Assembly (NCBI RefSeq): GCF_040784935.1
Contig: NZ_CP160680.1
Location: 2,161,501 to 2,225,500, forward strand
Direction: 5' to 3'
Source: Lewinella sp. LCG006
GTDB lineage: Bacteria > Bacteroidota > Bacteroidia > Chitinophagales > Saprospiraceae
Length of the DNA: 64,000 bases
Under the pieces are notes generated by a model. It was given only the letters and a program-made list of their open reading frames with translations, did not search any database and was not told the DNA's origin. Position 1 is the stretch's first letter, and each line of letters begins with the position of its first letter. The position numbers and the translations under genes were made by a program. Shown here one piece after another: positions 33,731-42,602 of this stretch.

Positions 33731-36313
33731 TTACTGTTTCACAAAACGCTGTGGCTGTACTTCTCCGTTCACCTCAATGAGCAGATAGTACATACCTGGC
33801 GTCAGGTTGGAAATATCAATGCTTTGCTGGTTGTTGTCCAACTTGATTTGGCGTAGTTGCTGTCCTGTGGCGCTCATCACGCGGATAGACTGCATATTGG
33901 CACCAGAACGAATATTGAGCATATCCTGTGCTGGGTTCGGGAACAGTTGTACATCATTACCTTCCAGTTCAATACCCAGGTCGATTGCACCTAAGTCTAC
34001 TGGTGGGTTGTTGTACGCCGTATTGCCTCCCTCTACTAAAGTGGTTACAACGCCTTCCTCTACTAAAGCACCAGAATTAGCCGTTACAGTCACCTGGTCA
34101 ATGTAGATATAGTCAGAATTTGCACTGGCATCACACTGGAAGCGAATCTGAGCATTGCTTGGGAAGTTGTAGCTGGCAGAGCTGATAGTAACCGTTGTGG
34201 TGTAGAAACCATTGTTGTTGAAGCTGCTACCTGCGGCCCAGGCTGCTACGGTCGTCCATGTAGAACCGTTGTAGTAACGTAGCCAGAAGTCTTCACCGTT
34301 TTCCATGCCGTAAGCATAGAAGAAGAAGGTAACATCAATGGAGCTGTAGCCCGTCAAATTAAGCGTAGGCGAAGTCATCGCTGAAGCTACACCTGAGTTG
34401 TCACGAAGCTGAATAGAGTAAGTTCCTTCGTAAGAACGTGAGCCTGCATAGCGAGCACAGTCAGAGCCACCGTCGGCCCAGCCATCCCAGCCAGTCTCAA
34501 AGTAAGAACCTAAAATTTGTCCGCCGCTGCCTCCACAAGGTGCACAGTCAGGACCACCACAATCTACACCCGTCTCATTACCGTTTTGGATACCGTCGGT
34601 ACAGGTTGGCGCAGCAGCTCCTACACAGAAGTTGGTCGTTTCGCTAGAAGTAAAAGAACCTCCAGAAGCCTCAGTACCATCACTGGAAGTGACGGTGTAG
34701 CTACCGTTGCCGTAAGCACAGCAAATACCATCGCCGTAAGTATCGCTAATCGTAAAGTCGTAGCAACCATCTACTAAACAGATGTTTTCTACCACTGTTG
34801 ATCCATCAGGCTGTGAACCATAAGTACCACCAGAAGCCACTACAGAGCCACCTGCATTTCTGATGGTCCAGCTTGTTTCTTCAGGGTAGTTATCTAAAGT
34901 GATCGTTACCGTCACTAAGTTATCGTTACATGGCCCAGCACAAGGTGCACAGTTAGAACCACCACAATCCACACCGGTCTCGTCACCGTTCTGGATGCCG
35001 TCGCTACAAGTAGGACCAGCTACGCCACAAGAAGCAGACAAACAAGTAGCATTGGTTACGGTGTTACGGATAACATTACCTGGCTGAGGACCAAAACCCT
35101 GCGTAAAGTCGATACCCGTGGTCAGGTGACAGTAGCTCATGATGGTACCACCGCCGGATGGGCTGCCTGGCACAGAACAACTCCCTTCGGTGCCTCCGGC
35201 ACATCCATCAATAGCAGTACCGTTGCCATTCCATACACAAGCATGGGTGTGGCGAGAACCGATCAAGTGACCCATCTCGTGCGTTACTACCATCACCGTG
35301 AAGGAGTAGGTAGGTACGTTGCTGTAAGAAGCATCAATGCTACTGAAACACTTAGAATTATCAGGGTTTGAATTACAAATTCCAGCAAAACCAGCAGCAA
35401 TACCGCCACTAGCCTGGTACGATACCAGGTGGCTCAGATCACCATTAAAAGCACCTGTGTTAGACTGGTAAGAACTCAACATAGCACTAGAGCTGCTGCC
35501 TGAATAAGGAGCAGGCGTGTTCCAGGCTTTGATTTCAGAAATGCCCATTTCCAGGCTTTCATTGGCATAAAGCGTGATAGACTGGTTGAAGACTCCTGTC
35601 ACATAGTTGGTCGCACCAACTACTCCACCTTTATTGGTCACGATATCATCGTCGATTTCGATGTATACCTGAATACAATCACCCGTTGCCTTGGTCTCCG
35701 TATACTCCAGGTCGCTTGGCTTGTACACTTCACCATCATCAGGTGTAGCACAATCCAGATCCTGAGGCTGTAGGAAGTAGCGATCGTTGTAGATCAGGTG
35801 CTCGCTGTTGGGAGCGCCATCCACGATACCGATAACGTAGTTACCGTATTCGGTGCTGATCAAGCCGTGGATTTCATTGTCGAACACACTGATAGCAACC
35901 AATGCTGTGGGGTCGCCATCCAATGTTCCTGCGTAATAAAGGCCAGGCGTGTAGTCTACGCTTCTACCACTACTGGTAGTAAGCACAAAACCATCGGCAA
36001 GTACCTTGTTGGGAATGAGGGTAACAACAGCATCTCCTTGGCCCGGTAGAGGGAAGGTAAGACTTAACACCTCAGGGCGCTCTTGCTGGAGATTGCGAAT
36101 CGCTTCGCGGTCAAGTGTTACAATGAGTCCTTCCGTAAGGACATCCGTAGGAATATCAAAATCTTTAAGATCCTGATCCGTAGCAGTCACAAGTGTATAC
36201 TCACTTATGTCGTGTTTGGTAACTGCTTTAGCCACCTTTGCAGCAACAGCTCCCTGCCCAAATGCCATCACTGGCGCAAATAAAAGCAATAGTAAATAGT
36301 GTGCGATTTTCAT
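33731..36313 (-). CDS. T9SS-secreted zinc metalloprotease, copy 1
   Basis: 860 residues. Signal peptide 1-19. A propeptide-like region runs to ~190. The catalytic domain contains the metzincin motif HEMGHLIGSRHTHAC with ligands H345, H349 and H355 and catalytic E346, plus the Met-turn candidate 'GGTIMSYCH'. Two Cys-rich modules 'CSDGIQNGDETGVDCGGSNCAPC' flank a 'DNYPEETSWTIRNAGGSVVASGGTYG' domain. A MAM/jelly-roll-like domain follows (residues ~610-760, 'YFETGWDGWADGGSDCARYAGSRSYEGTYSI'). The end is a T9SS sorting domain ('QLFPNPAQDML', 'TPGMYYLLIEV', 'RFVKQ'). It is a secreted endopeptidase of the reprolysin-like type. It is nearly identical to copy 2 over about 80 percent of its length. Confidence 0.93.
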   Translation of the reverse strand: MKIAHYLLLLLFAPVMAFGQGAVAAKVAKAVTKHDISEYTLVTATDQDLKDFDIPTDVLTEGLIVTLDREAIRNLQQERPEVLSLTFPLPGQGDAVVTLIPNKVLADGFVLTTSSGRSVDYTPGLYYAGTLDGDPTALVAISVFDNEIHGLISTEYGNYVIGIVDGAPNSEHLIYNDRYFLQPQDLDCATPDDGEVYKPSDLEYTETKATGDCIQVYIEIDDDIVTNKGGVVGATNYVTGVFNQSITLYANESLEMGISEIKAWNTPAPYSGSSSSAMLSSYQSNTGAFNGDLSHLVSYQASGGIAAGFAGICNSNPDNSKCFSSIDASYSNVPTYSFTVMVVTHEMGHLIGSRHTHACVWNGNGTAIDGCAGGTEGSCSVPGSPSGGGTIMSYCHLTTGIDFTQGFGPQPGNVIRNTVTNATCLSASCGVAGPTCSDGIQNGDETGVDCGGSNCAPCAGPCNDNLVTVTITLDNYPEETSWTIRNAGGSVVASGGTYGSQPDGSTVVENICLVDGCYDFTISDTYGDGICCAYGNGSYTVTSSDGTEASGGSFTSSETTNFCVGAAAPTCTDGIQNGNETGVDCGGPDCAPCGGSGGQILGSYFETGWDGWADGGSDCARYAGSRSYEGTYSIQLRDNSGVASAMTSPTLNLTGYSSIDVTFFFYAYGMENGEDFWLRYYNGSTWTTVAAWAAGSSFNNNGFYTTTVTISSASYNFPSNAQIRFQCDASANSDYIYIDQVTVTANSGALVEEGVVTTLVEGGNTAYNNPPVDLGAIDLGIELEGNDVQLFPNPAQDMLNIRSGANMQSIRVMSATGQQLRQIKLDNNQQSIDISNLTPGMYYLLIEVNGEVQPQRFVKQ

Positions 36314-36745
36314 ACTAGAAAGTTAAGATGATAAATAGAAGTGACTGTCTGATTTACTTTTACAAGCAAATTCAGCCTAAATCGGTATAAAATTTGGTTT
36401 TAAATTAACGCTCTGCCTATGCGCAGTTTCTCAATGTTGCCCTAAGATATATTTTTTTCATTTATTTGCATTAAAACGATAATTTTAATTTAACAAAATA
36501 TGTTTTTTAACTTATACAGCTTTTAATATTGTAAAATAAACAATAAGCAATATTTTATGCTTAGCTCTTTTTTTTACACCCCCGAAAACGGAGACTGTTC
36601 ATCAATCTGTGTCGTTTGTTTAACCACCAAGCGCTAAGGCCACTAATTTGTAGCACACTCAAAAGAAAAGGGTAGATAAATGCTTTCGCACCTATCTACC
36701 CGTCTCTATACCAAGTACCTCATTTAAAGTACCTCGTACCTAATA
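36314..36745. other. Gap between the protease copies, with terminator hairpin
   Basis: No gene is visible. Behind the second copy's stop the minus-strand hairpin at 36670-36701 (GGGTAGATA/TATCTACCC) resembles that at 33554-33591. The part near 36420-36560 is very AT-rich and resembles 39520-39660, including the shared words 'gcgcagtttctcaatg' and 'aataagc..tatt', so the upstream regions of both protease genes were duplicated along with them and then diverged. Confidence 0.6.
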
Positions 36746-39334
36746 TTACTGCTTCACAAAACGCTGTGGTTGCAATTCTCCGTTCACTTCGATGAGCAGA
36801 TAGTACATACCTGGCGTCAGGCTAGAAATATCGATATTTTGCTGGTTGTTATCCAATTTGATCTGACGTAGTTGCTGACCCGTAGCAGTCATTATACGGA
36901 TAGACTGCATATTGGCACCAGAACGAACATTAAGCATGTCCTGAGCTGGGTTCGGGAAGAGCTGTACATCATTACCTTCCAGTTCAATACCCAGGTCGAT
37001 TGCGCCTAAGTCTACTGGTGGGTTGCTGTATTCCGTAGTGCTGCCTTCTATTTCTCCAATAGTTACTACAGTTCCTCCTTCTACGAGTGCTCCGCTATTG
37101 GCAGTAACAGTCACTGCATCAATGTAAATGAGGTCGCTGTTATCACTGGCATCACACTGGAAGCGAATTTGCGAGTTGCTGGCAAAATTATATTGAGCAC
37201 TGCTCAGACTTACCGTAGCTACGTAGAAAGTGTTATTGTTAAAGCTAGTTCCTGAAGCATAAGCGGCTACAGTGGTCCAAGAAGAGCCATTGTAGAAACG
37301 CACCCAGAAATCTTCGCCATTTTCCATGCTGGTGGCATAGAAATAGAATTCGATATCAATTGAGCTGTAACCTGACAAGTTTAACGAAGGAGAAGTCATT
37401 GCCGAAGCGGTACCAGAGTTGTCCCGGATGTAGATAGAATAACTTCCCTCATAAGAGCGTGAGCCTGCATAACGGGCACAATCAGAACCGCCATCAGCCC
37501 AGCCATCCCAGCCAGTCTCGAAGTAGGAACCAAGGAGTACCGTACTTCCACCACCACAAGGTGCACAGTCAGGACCACCACAATCTACACCCGTCTCATT
37601 ACCGTTTTGGATACCGTCGGTACAGGTTGGCGCAGCAGCTCCTACACAGAAGTTGGTCGTTTCGCTAGAAGTAAAAGAACCTCCAGAAGCCTCAGTACCA
37701 TCACTGGAAGTGACGGTGTAGCTACCGTTGCCGTAAGCACAGCAGATACCATCGCCGTAAGTATCGCTAATCGTAAAGTCGTAGCAACCATCTACCAAAC
37801 AGATGTTTTCTACCACTGTTGATCCATCAGGCTGTGAACCATAAGTACCACCAGAAGCCACTACAGAGCCACCTGCATTTCTAATGGTCCAGCTTGTTTC
37901 TTCAGGATAGTTATCTAAAGTGATCGTTACCGTCACTAAGTTATCGTTACATGGCCCAGCACAAGGTGCACAGTTAGAACCACCACAATCTACACCGGTT
38001 TCGTCACCGTTCTGAACGCCGTCGCTACAAGTAGGACCAGCTACGCCACAAGAAGCAGACAAACAAGTAGCATTGGTTACGGTGTTACGGATAACATTAC
38101 CTGGCTGAGGGCCAAAACCCTGCGTAAAGTCGATACCCGTGGTCAGATGACAGTAGCTCATGATAGTACCACCGCCGGATGGGCTGCCTGGTACAGAACA
38201 GCTCCCCTCAGTGCCACCAGCACAACCATCAATAGCAGTACCGTTGCCATTCCATACACAAGCATGGGTGTGGCGAGAACCGATCAAGTGACCCATCTCG
38301 TGCGTTACAACCATCACCGTGAAGGAGTAGGTAGGTACGTTGCTGTAAGAAGCATCAATGCTACTGAAACACTTAGAATTATCAGGGTTTGAATTACAAA
38401 TTCCAGCAAAACCAGCAGCAATACCACCGCTTGCCTGGTAAGACATCAGGTGACTAAGGTCACCATTGAAAGCTCCGGTATTAGACTGGTAAGAACTCAG
38501 CATCGCACTAGAGCTGCTGCCTGAATAAGGGGCAGGAGTATTCCAGGCTTTGATTTCAGAAATGCCCATTTCCAGGCTTTCGTTGGCGTACAGGGTAATG
38601 GTTTGATTCATGATACCCGTTACATAATTGGTCGCACCAACTACTCCACCTTTATTGGTCACGATATCATCGTCGATTTCGATGTATACCTGAATACAAT
38701 CACCCGTTGCCTTGGTCTCCGTGTACTCCAGGTCGCTTGGCTTGTACACTTCACCATCATCAGGTGTAGCACAATCCAGATCCTGAGGCTGTAGGAAGTA
38801 GCGATCGTTGTAGATCAGGTGCTCGCTGTTGGGAGCACCATCCACAATACCGATAACGTAGTTACCGTATTCGGTGCTGATCAAGCCGTGGATTTCATTG
38901 TCGAACACACTGATAGCAACCAATGCTGTAGGGTCGCCATCCAATGTTCCTGCGTAATAAAGGCCAGGCGTGTAGTCTACACTTCTACCACTACTGGTAG
39001 TAAGCACAAAACCATCGGCAAGCACCTTGTTGGGAATGAGGGTAACAACAGCATCTCCTTGGCCCGGTAGAGGGAAGGTAAGACTTAACACCTCAGGGCG
39101 CTCTTGCTGGAGATTGCGAATCGCTTCGCGGTCAAGTGTTACAATGAGTCCTTCCGTAAGGACATCCGTAGGAATGTCAAAATCTTTGAGATCCTGATCC
39201 GTAGCAGTCACAAGTGTATACTCACTTATGTCGTGTTTGGTAACTGCTTTAGCCACCTTTGCGGCAACAGCTCCTTGCCCAAATGCCATCACTGGCGCAA
39301 ATAAAAGCAATAGTAAATAGTGTGCGATTTTCAT
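36746..39334 (-). CDS. T9SS-secreted zinc metalloprotease, copy 2
   Basis: 862 residues with the same architecture as copy 1: signal peptide, propeptide, metzincin domain with HEMGHLIGSRH, two Cys-rich modules, jelly-roll and T9SS sorting domain. Residues 1-~605 differ from copy 1 at only a few positions (for example FNQSITLY against MNQTITLY, and HLVSYQ against HLMSYQ). The jelly-roll (~615-765) is clearly more diverged and the linker before the sorting domain is rewritten (EGGTVVTIGEIEGSTTEYSN). Identical catalytic residues mean it should be active. The diverged C-terminal module probably alters binding or localisation. Confidence 0.93.
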   Translation of the reverse strand: MKIAHYLLLLLFAPVMAFGQGAVAAKVAKAVTKHDISEYTLVTATDQDLKDFDIPTDVLTEGLIVTLDREAIRNLQQERPEVLSLTFPLPGQGDAVVTLIPNKVLADGFVLTTSSGRSVDYTPGLYYAGTLDGDPTALVAISVFDNEIHGLISTEYGNYVIGIVDGAPNSEHLIYNDRYFLQPQDLDCATPDDGEVYKPSDLEYTETKATGDCIQVYIEIDDDIVTNKGGVVGATNYVTGIMNQTITLYANESLEMGISEIKAWNTPAPYSGSSSSAMLSSYQSNTGAFNGDLSHLMSYQASGGIAAGFAGICNSNPDNSKCFSSIDASYSNVPTYSFTVMVVTHEMGHLIGSRHTHACVWNGNGTAIDGCAGGTEGSCSVPGSPSGGGTIMSYCHLTTGIDFTQGFGPQPGNVIRNTVTNATCLSASCGVAGPTCSDGVQNGDETGVDCGGSNCAPCAGPCNDNLVTVTITLDNYPEETSWTIRNAGGSVVASGGTYGSQPDGSTVVENICLVDGCYDFTISDTYGDGICCAYGNGSYTVTSSDGTEASGGSFTSSETTNFCVGAAAPTCTDGIQNGNETGVDCGGPDCAPCGGGSTVLLGSYFETGWDGWADGGSDCARYAGSRSYEGSYSIYIRDNSGTASAMTSPSLNLSGYSSIDIEFYFYATSMENGEDFWVRFYNGSSWTTVAAYASGTSFNNNTFYVATVSLSSAQYNFASNSQIRFQCDASDNSDLIYIDAVTVTANSGALVEGGTVVTIGEIEGSTTEYSNPPVDLGAIDLGIELEGNDVQLFPNPAQDMLNVRSGANMQSIRIMTATGQQLRQIKLDNNQQNIDISSLTPGMYYLLIEVNGELQPQRFVKQ

Positions 39335-39358
39335 ACTAGAAAGTTAAGATGATGAATT

Positions 39359-39493
39359 AAACTAGCACTGTGATCTACCCCTTCAGGCAAATCCAGTCTA
39401 ATAATCAGGAAATATTTATTAAAAGATGTTTTGTTAGAGATTAACAAAACTAGCACTGTGATCTACCCCTTCAGGCAAACCCAGTCTAATAAT
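39359..39493. repeat. 47-bp direct repeat upstream of protease copy 2
   Basis: A 47-bp sequence starting AAACTAGCACTGTGATCTAC occurs at 39359-39405 and again at 39447-39493 with a single difference (88-bp period). A more diverged version may be present upstream of copy 1 near 36345-36390. It lies where the promoter of copy 2 should be. Confidence 0.75.
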
Positions 39494-39716
39494 ATAGGAT
39501 ATAAATTTTTAAAAGAAGTGTTGTTAACAGCGCAGTTTCTCAATGCTTATACAAGGTAATTTTTTTTCTTTTATTTGCGCCAAAAGCTTATCATTAATTT
39601 AATAAAATTCGATTATTATTTTTTGCCATTTTTAATATTGTATAACTTACAATAAGCCGTATTTCCACAAGACCACCTTCTTCTATCGTACCTTCAAGAT
39701 AAACCCTTAAACGAAG

Positions 39717-39753
39717 TCACCCCGAATCTTACCAGATAGAAGATTCGGGGTGA
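39717..39753. terminator. Hairpin behind the TPR/PD40/SPOR gene
   Basis: TCACCCCGAATCTT (39717-39730) and AAGATTCGGGGTGA (39740-39753) pair perfectly over 14 bp with a 9-base loop. It stands about 40 bp past the stop codon on the minus strand and is flanked by A/T-rich sequence on both sides. Confidence 0.85.
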
Positions 39754-39792
39754 TTTAAAATTCCTTCTTTTTAAGAAGGTATTGATGCTATC

Positions 39793-41856
39793 TTACAGGT
39801 TCACACGCCCGTAGCGGATGCCATCATCGTACTGTACGACATAAGCATTAGGGTACTCACTTTTGATTTGATTCAAAGCAAAAGTAACTTCCTCCTGGCT
39901 AAAGTAATCACCTACCAGTACCCTGGTCAGGCTACGAGAAGGAATATATTCTGTAGCCACTTCGCCGTAATTTGACAAAGAAGAAAAACGGTTACTCCCG
40001 GCGTCATAAGTTTTCAAGGCTCCAATCTGGATACGGTAGTAGCGGCCCTGGTAACGCTTAGCACGCGAGGTATACGCCAGATTGTCTTTGGCCGAGGTGC
40101 CATTGGCGGTGTATTCCTCTCCAGCTAAGCCCAGCATTGTGCCGGGGTTGGAAGCAGGTCGGGTAGGAGCAGTGTTGGTATTGTTGTTGGTGTTATCAAC
40201 TTCCGACATAAACCCTCCGGTTTTAGGCTCGGTGGTATTACCCGTTGGGTTGTTGGTCACGGGGGTATCTACAAAGCCTTCTTCTGCTTGTAAAAACAAC
40301 GGTTGCCCGTAAGCAACAGTTGAGGGGTCATCCGTTGCAAATACGTAACCGCCTTGTTGAAAGCCGGCACGCTCAATCTCCACCCGGAAACGACGATTAG
40401 GCAAAAGTTCGAAGAGGTAATTACCCGCCGCAAAATCTTTCTTGATGAGTAAGTTCTCACTACCATCATCAAAAATTTGATACAAGGAAACTTTGATATT
40501 ATCCAGCAAAGCTCCCGTCGCTTGATCATAGACATTCGCCTTAAGCGTAATCTGACGACCACCTACCGAGAATTCAAAAACATCCTGGTTGCGCGTATTG
40601 GTCTTTTCCCCTCCGAAAACCCGGTTTGAAGTAAAGTAGCCTCCGAAACCCGATGGATTCCTTACGTAACCAAAATCATCGGCCGAAGAGTTGACGGGCA
40701 AGCCAATGTTCTCCGGAGCCGTCCAGCTTACTTCTCCGCCACTAGAACGGAAGATATCCAAACCTCCAATCGATGGGTGACCATTGGAAGAAAAGTAGAG
40801 GGTTCCTTCTTCCGCATTATAGAAAGGAGTGATCTCGTCTCCCAAGCTATTGATGACAGGCCCCAGGTTTACGGGGAAGGTATAATCGGTATTATCAACG
40901 CCTAAATCACGGGTGACGTACCAAAGGTCAAGGCCGCCACGACCGCCTTCGCGGTTAGAGGCAAAAAAGAGGTACTCCTGCCCATTGTTGTGAGCAACCG
41001 CTGGGGTGGTTGAATTAACGCCCTTCACATTGATAAAGTCGGGGAGCCGCTCAGGTGCTGTCCAACCATTGGCAGAACGCTTGGTAAGGTAAATCTCGCA
41101 GCGGGTATTGAAACCATTCCAACCGCCATCATTATTACAGATCGTAAAGTAGAAGCGCTGGTTATCCGGAGACATTGCCCCATTGGCATACTGCCCGCCC
41201 TGCACAACCGGAAAACCTGAAGGGTTGGCCGCTTTGGTCCAATTGTTACCTTGCCGCTGGCTTTCGTAGATACGCGCCTGCCCGCCAATGGTAGAGGTAA
41301 AGTAAAGCACATCTTCACTTACGGCTACGGGAGCAAAGTCGTCACTATCAGAATTGACGGTGCTACCAGGGTGGAGAATCTCCATTCTACGATCCATTTT
41401 GGAAGCCATGTCTCTGGTAAGGTCAATACCTTTCAACTCTACCCTGACGATATCCTGTAGAATCGCCTTGTCTGGCCCTGTGTAGCCGTCGGCAGCAGCC
41501 TGGAAAGCAACACGAGCTTTGTCGTACTGTCCGTCGCGCTTGAGGGCCCGCGCGTATTTCAACAATACCAGTTGGTCATCATTAAAATTGGCAGGCACGT
41601 GCTGAAAAGCATCGGCAGCATTGCGATAATCATTAAGGCGATAGAAAATATCTGCCGCTTTGTAAATGTATTCTTCCTTGCTTTGTTTCTGCTCCCAGGC
41701 TGCCCGGTAGTTTTCTGCTGCGGCAAAGAGGTCACCTTCTTTCTCTAGTTGCTCCGCCAGTTTGCGGTGCTTGCGCCAAGACATATCCTGCGCTTGTAAG
41801 GCAGGAAAACTCAGGCTAAAGGTTACTAAAACCAATAATAAATTGCGAATCATCAT
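39793..41856 (-). CDS. PorE-like envelope protein: TPR, PD40 propeller, CRD and SPOR domain
   Basis: 687 residues from the ATG at 41856, which leads straight into a signal peptide (MMIRNLLLVLVTFSLSFPALQAQ). TPR helices occupy ~25-130. A PD40/WD40-like propeller occupies ~165-430 ('DDFAPVAVSEDVLYFTS', 'YLFFASNREGGRGGLDLWYV', 'TLYFSSNGHPSIGGLDIF'). A carboxypeptidase-regulatory-like domain sits at ~440-520. A low-complexity Asn/Thr linker is followed by a C-terminal SPOR-type domain (~605-687, 'YYRIQIGALKTYDAG.....SNYGEV'). PorE of the T9SS has the same first three parts but ends in an OmpA peptidoglycan-binding domain. Here SPOR takes that place, so anchoring to denuded glycan strands is likely. 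The T9SS link is inference. Confidence 0.8.
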   Translation of the reverse strand: MMIRNLLLVLVTFSLSFPALQAQDMSWRKHRKLAEQLEKEGDLFAAAENYRAAWEQKQSKEEYIYKAADIFYRLNDYRNAADAFQHVPANFNDDQLVLLKYARALKRDGQYDKARVAFQAAADGYTGPDKAILQDIVRVELKGIDLTRDMASKMDRRMEILHPGSTVNSDSDDFAPVAVSEDVLYFTSTIGGQARIYESQRQGNNWTKAANPSGFPVVQGGQYANGAMSPDNQRFYFTICNNDGGWNGFNTRCEIYLTKRSANGWTAPERLPDFINVKGVNSTTPAVAHNNGQEYLFFASNREGGRGGLDLWYVTRDLGVDNTDYTFPVNLGPVINSLGDEITPFYNAEEGTLYFSSNGHPSIGGLDIFRSSGGEVSWTAPENIGLPVNSSADDFGYVRNPSGFGGYFTSNRVFGGEKTNTRNQDVFEFSVGGRQITLKANVYDQATGALLDNIKVSLYQIFDDGSENLLIKKDFAAGNYLFELLPNRRFRVEIERAGFQQGGYVFATDDPSTVAYGQPLFLQAEEGFVDTPVTNNPTGNTTEPKTGGFMSEVDNTNNNTNTAPTRPASNPGTMLGLAGEEYTANGTSAKDNLAYTSRAKRYQGRYYRIQIGALKTYDAGSNRFSSLSNYGEVATEYIPSRSLTRVLVGDYFSQEEVTFALNQIKSEYPNAYVVQYDDGIRYGRVNL

Positions 41857-41900
41857 ATCCAAGAGGGTTGTCGGTTCTCCGTATTTATGGTAAAATTGTT

Positions 41901-42473
41901 CTAAGAACGATAATTAATTGTTAAAAGTTGTTCGATGACCGGAGCAAAATGCCGGTGTTCTAATAACAACACTTTCTGTGCAATGGCTTCCGCATCATCC
42001 TCCGGTTCCAATGCACAGCTGGCCTGAAAAATCACTCGCCCTTCGTCGTAGTGTTCATTAACGTAATGAATGGTGATGCCACTCTCCTTTTCGCCAGCAG
42101 CTTTTACTGCCTGATGCACGTACTTGCCATACATTCCCTTCCCTCCGTATTTTGGCAATAACGCCGGATGAATATTCACTATTTTCCGAGGAAAGTGACG
42201 CACCAGATAATTGGGAATTAGCCATAAAAAACCCGCCAGTACAATGAGGTCAATGCCCCTCAAATGCTCGAGTAACACCTCCGTTTCGTAGAAGGATTTT
42301 CGTTGCAAAAGAAGGGTAGGAATCCCATGCGCTGCGGCCATATCCAAAACGGGTGCCGTAGCTTTATTGCTAACAACCAAACTTACTTCAATAGACGGAT
42401 GTCCTTTAAAATACTCCACAATCTTGCGGGCGTTGGAGCCCGTTCCGGACGCAAATATGGCGATTCTCTGCAC
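41901..42473 (-). CDS. purN: Phosphoribosylglycinamide formyltransferase (GAR transformylase)
   Basis: 190 residues from a GTG at 42473; an in-frame stop lies three codons upstream, so this is the only practical start. The glycinamide-ribonucleotide loop is 'IAIFASGTGSNARKIVEYF'. The catalytic trio is N100, H102 ('KIVNIHPALLPKYGGKGMYG') and D143 ('EHYDEGRVIF'). 'VLAGFLWLIP' is also conserved. The enzyme formylates GAR using 10-formyl-THF in the third step of purine synthesis. The protein is slightly shorter than E. coli PurN. There are no other pur genes nearby. Confidence 0.96.
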   Translation of the reverse strand: MQRIAIFASGTGSNARKIVEYFKGHPSIEVSLVVSNKATAPVLDMAAAHGIPTLLLQRKSFYETEVLLEHLRGIDLIVLAGFLWLIPNYLVRHFPRKIVNIHPALLPKYGGKGMYGKYVHQAVKAAGEKESGITIHYVNEHYDEGRVIFQASCALEPEDDAEAIAQKVLLLEHRHFAPVIEQLLTINYRS

Positions 42474-42583
42474 GCTCAGCTAGCTTATTTTTCGCTCACA
42501 AGTTACTGCTTTTTTAGGACAGAAGGGGAGAGATGCAACATGGCCTGTGCCAATTTTCCAAAATAAACCGTAATATTGAATAA

Positions 42584-42596
42584 TAGACTTGTTCGG
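42584..42596. repeat. Solo TAGACTTGTTCGG end sequence
   Basis: These 13 bases are identical to the left end of the palindromic element at 23932, and seven preceding bases (GAATAATAGA context) are also shared. No matching inverted end is found nearby. It sits seven bases before a possible start codon of the TonB receptor. Confidence 0.55.
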
Positions 42597-42602
42597 CAAG
42601 TA

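Noticed and set aside
33731-39334. Assembly artefact for the twin proteases
   Set aside because: The copies differ at many sites, have different linkers and jelly-roll domains and different flanks, so both are real.
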